Shown here: piece by piece, positions 6,234 through 6,412 of the stretch
Numbering within the stretch: position 1 is the first letter of the stretch
Layout: every line of letters begins with the position of its first letter
Assembly: GCA_035541775.1 (NCBI GenBank)
Contig: DATKMP010000167.1
Span: 1-6,412, forward strand
Direction: 5' to 3'
Source: DATKMP01 sp035541775
GTDB lineage: Bacteria > Bacteroidota > Ignavibacteria > UBA10030
Length of the DNA: 6,412 bases
Notes under the pieces: model-generated
Seen by the model: only the letters and a program-made list of their open reading frames with translations
Databases searched by the model: none
What the model was told of the DNA's origin: nothing
Position numbers and translations under genes: made by a program

Positions 6234-6357
6234 TGCATTCCAATCCAATCTTCATGAGTTTCAACTTTCTGACGACATTGTCAAAGAAATGCGCACCGAT
6301 CCGGTGGTCTGGAATTATTTTATCAAGATGACAGCGAAAAAAAGTTCGGAATGGTGA
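6223..6357 (+). pseudogene. Possible gene remnant (44 sense codons, no proper start)
   Basis: This frame opens after a TAA at 6220-6222 and runs to a TGA at 6355-6357. It overlaps the nitroreductase end by 11 bases. The translation (DAFQSNLHEFQLSDDIVKEM then RTDPVVWNYFIKMTAKKSSEW) has a protein-like composition with charged helical stretches, and the codons look like those of the neighbours. The only in-frame ATGs are internal (6289 and 6328), and no Shine-Dalgarno is seen. The 'DPVVW' and 'YFIKMTAK' pieces remind me of the C-terminal part of YdeI/OmpD-associated-type proteins, with the segment between them missing. That is recall, not a search, and is weak. It could instead be chance coding-like sequence in an intergenic region. 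Confidence 0.3.
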
Positions 6358-6386
6358 AGTGATGGAATGAAAAAATTACTTCCACC
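6353..6386. repeat. Short imperfect inverted repeat near the window end
   Basis: GGTGAAGT (6353-6360) pairs with ACTTCCACC (6378-6386) through eight base pairs and one bulged C, around a 17-base AT-rich loop. No T tract follows on the + strand, so it is a poor terminator. Nothing else is recognisable between 6358 and 6412. Confidence 0.25.
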
Positions 6387-6412
6387 TTGGTAGGTCATAC
6401 TCCGCGAAACTA

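Overview
The window reads as an ordinary chromosomal stretch from a motile, mid-GC bacterium (GC in the mid-40s by eye). All five convincing genes lie on the + strand. No insertion sequence, CRISPR array, tRNA or rRNA is visible. The style of the proteins suggests the Bacteroidota/Chlorobi/Ignavibacteriota neighbourhood, but this rests on recall only and is weak. Four of the five genes have visible Shine-Dalgarno-like sequences, and uvrD does not.

Left part (1-3303) is DNA repair. It opens with an O6-alkylguanine-DNA alkyltransferase of the Ogt type (61-570). A 205-base gap follows, holding a weak terminator and a 27-bp imperfect palindrome (680-706). Next is a full-length UvrD/PcrA-type helicase (776-3013). 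Fourteen bases later comes a 91-residue helix-hairpin-helix protein of the Cdd1 ('pathogenicity locus') family (3028-3303), almost certainly in the same transcript. Together these suit a small genome-maintenance cluster: direct reversal of alkylated bases, a repair and anti-recombination helicase, and a small putative DNA-binding partner of unknown role.

Middle part (3304-5498) is sensing. A 393-base non-coding stretch holds a nested inverted-repeat region, a clear stem-loop terminator (3471-3509) and candidate promoter elements. It leads to a transmembrane methyl-accepting chemotaxis protein, whose start I place at 3697 rather than at an upstream in-frame TTG. A strong intrinsic terminator (5450-5498) closes this single-gene unit.

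Right part (5499-6412) holds an FMN-dependent nitroreductase-family protein (5574-6233). After it, 179 bases contain no intact gene. They do include a 44-codon open stretch without a proper start that looks like the decayed tail of another gene.

I do not see a convincing new multi-gene system. The points most worth a second look are the uvrD-Cdd1 pairing, the palindrome in front of uvrD, the structured 3' region after the Cdd1 gene, and the gene remnant after the nitroreductase.
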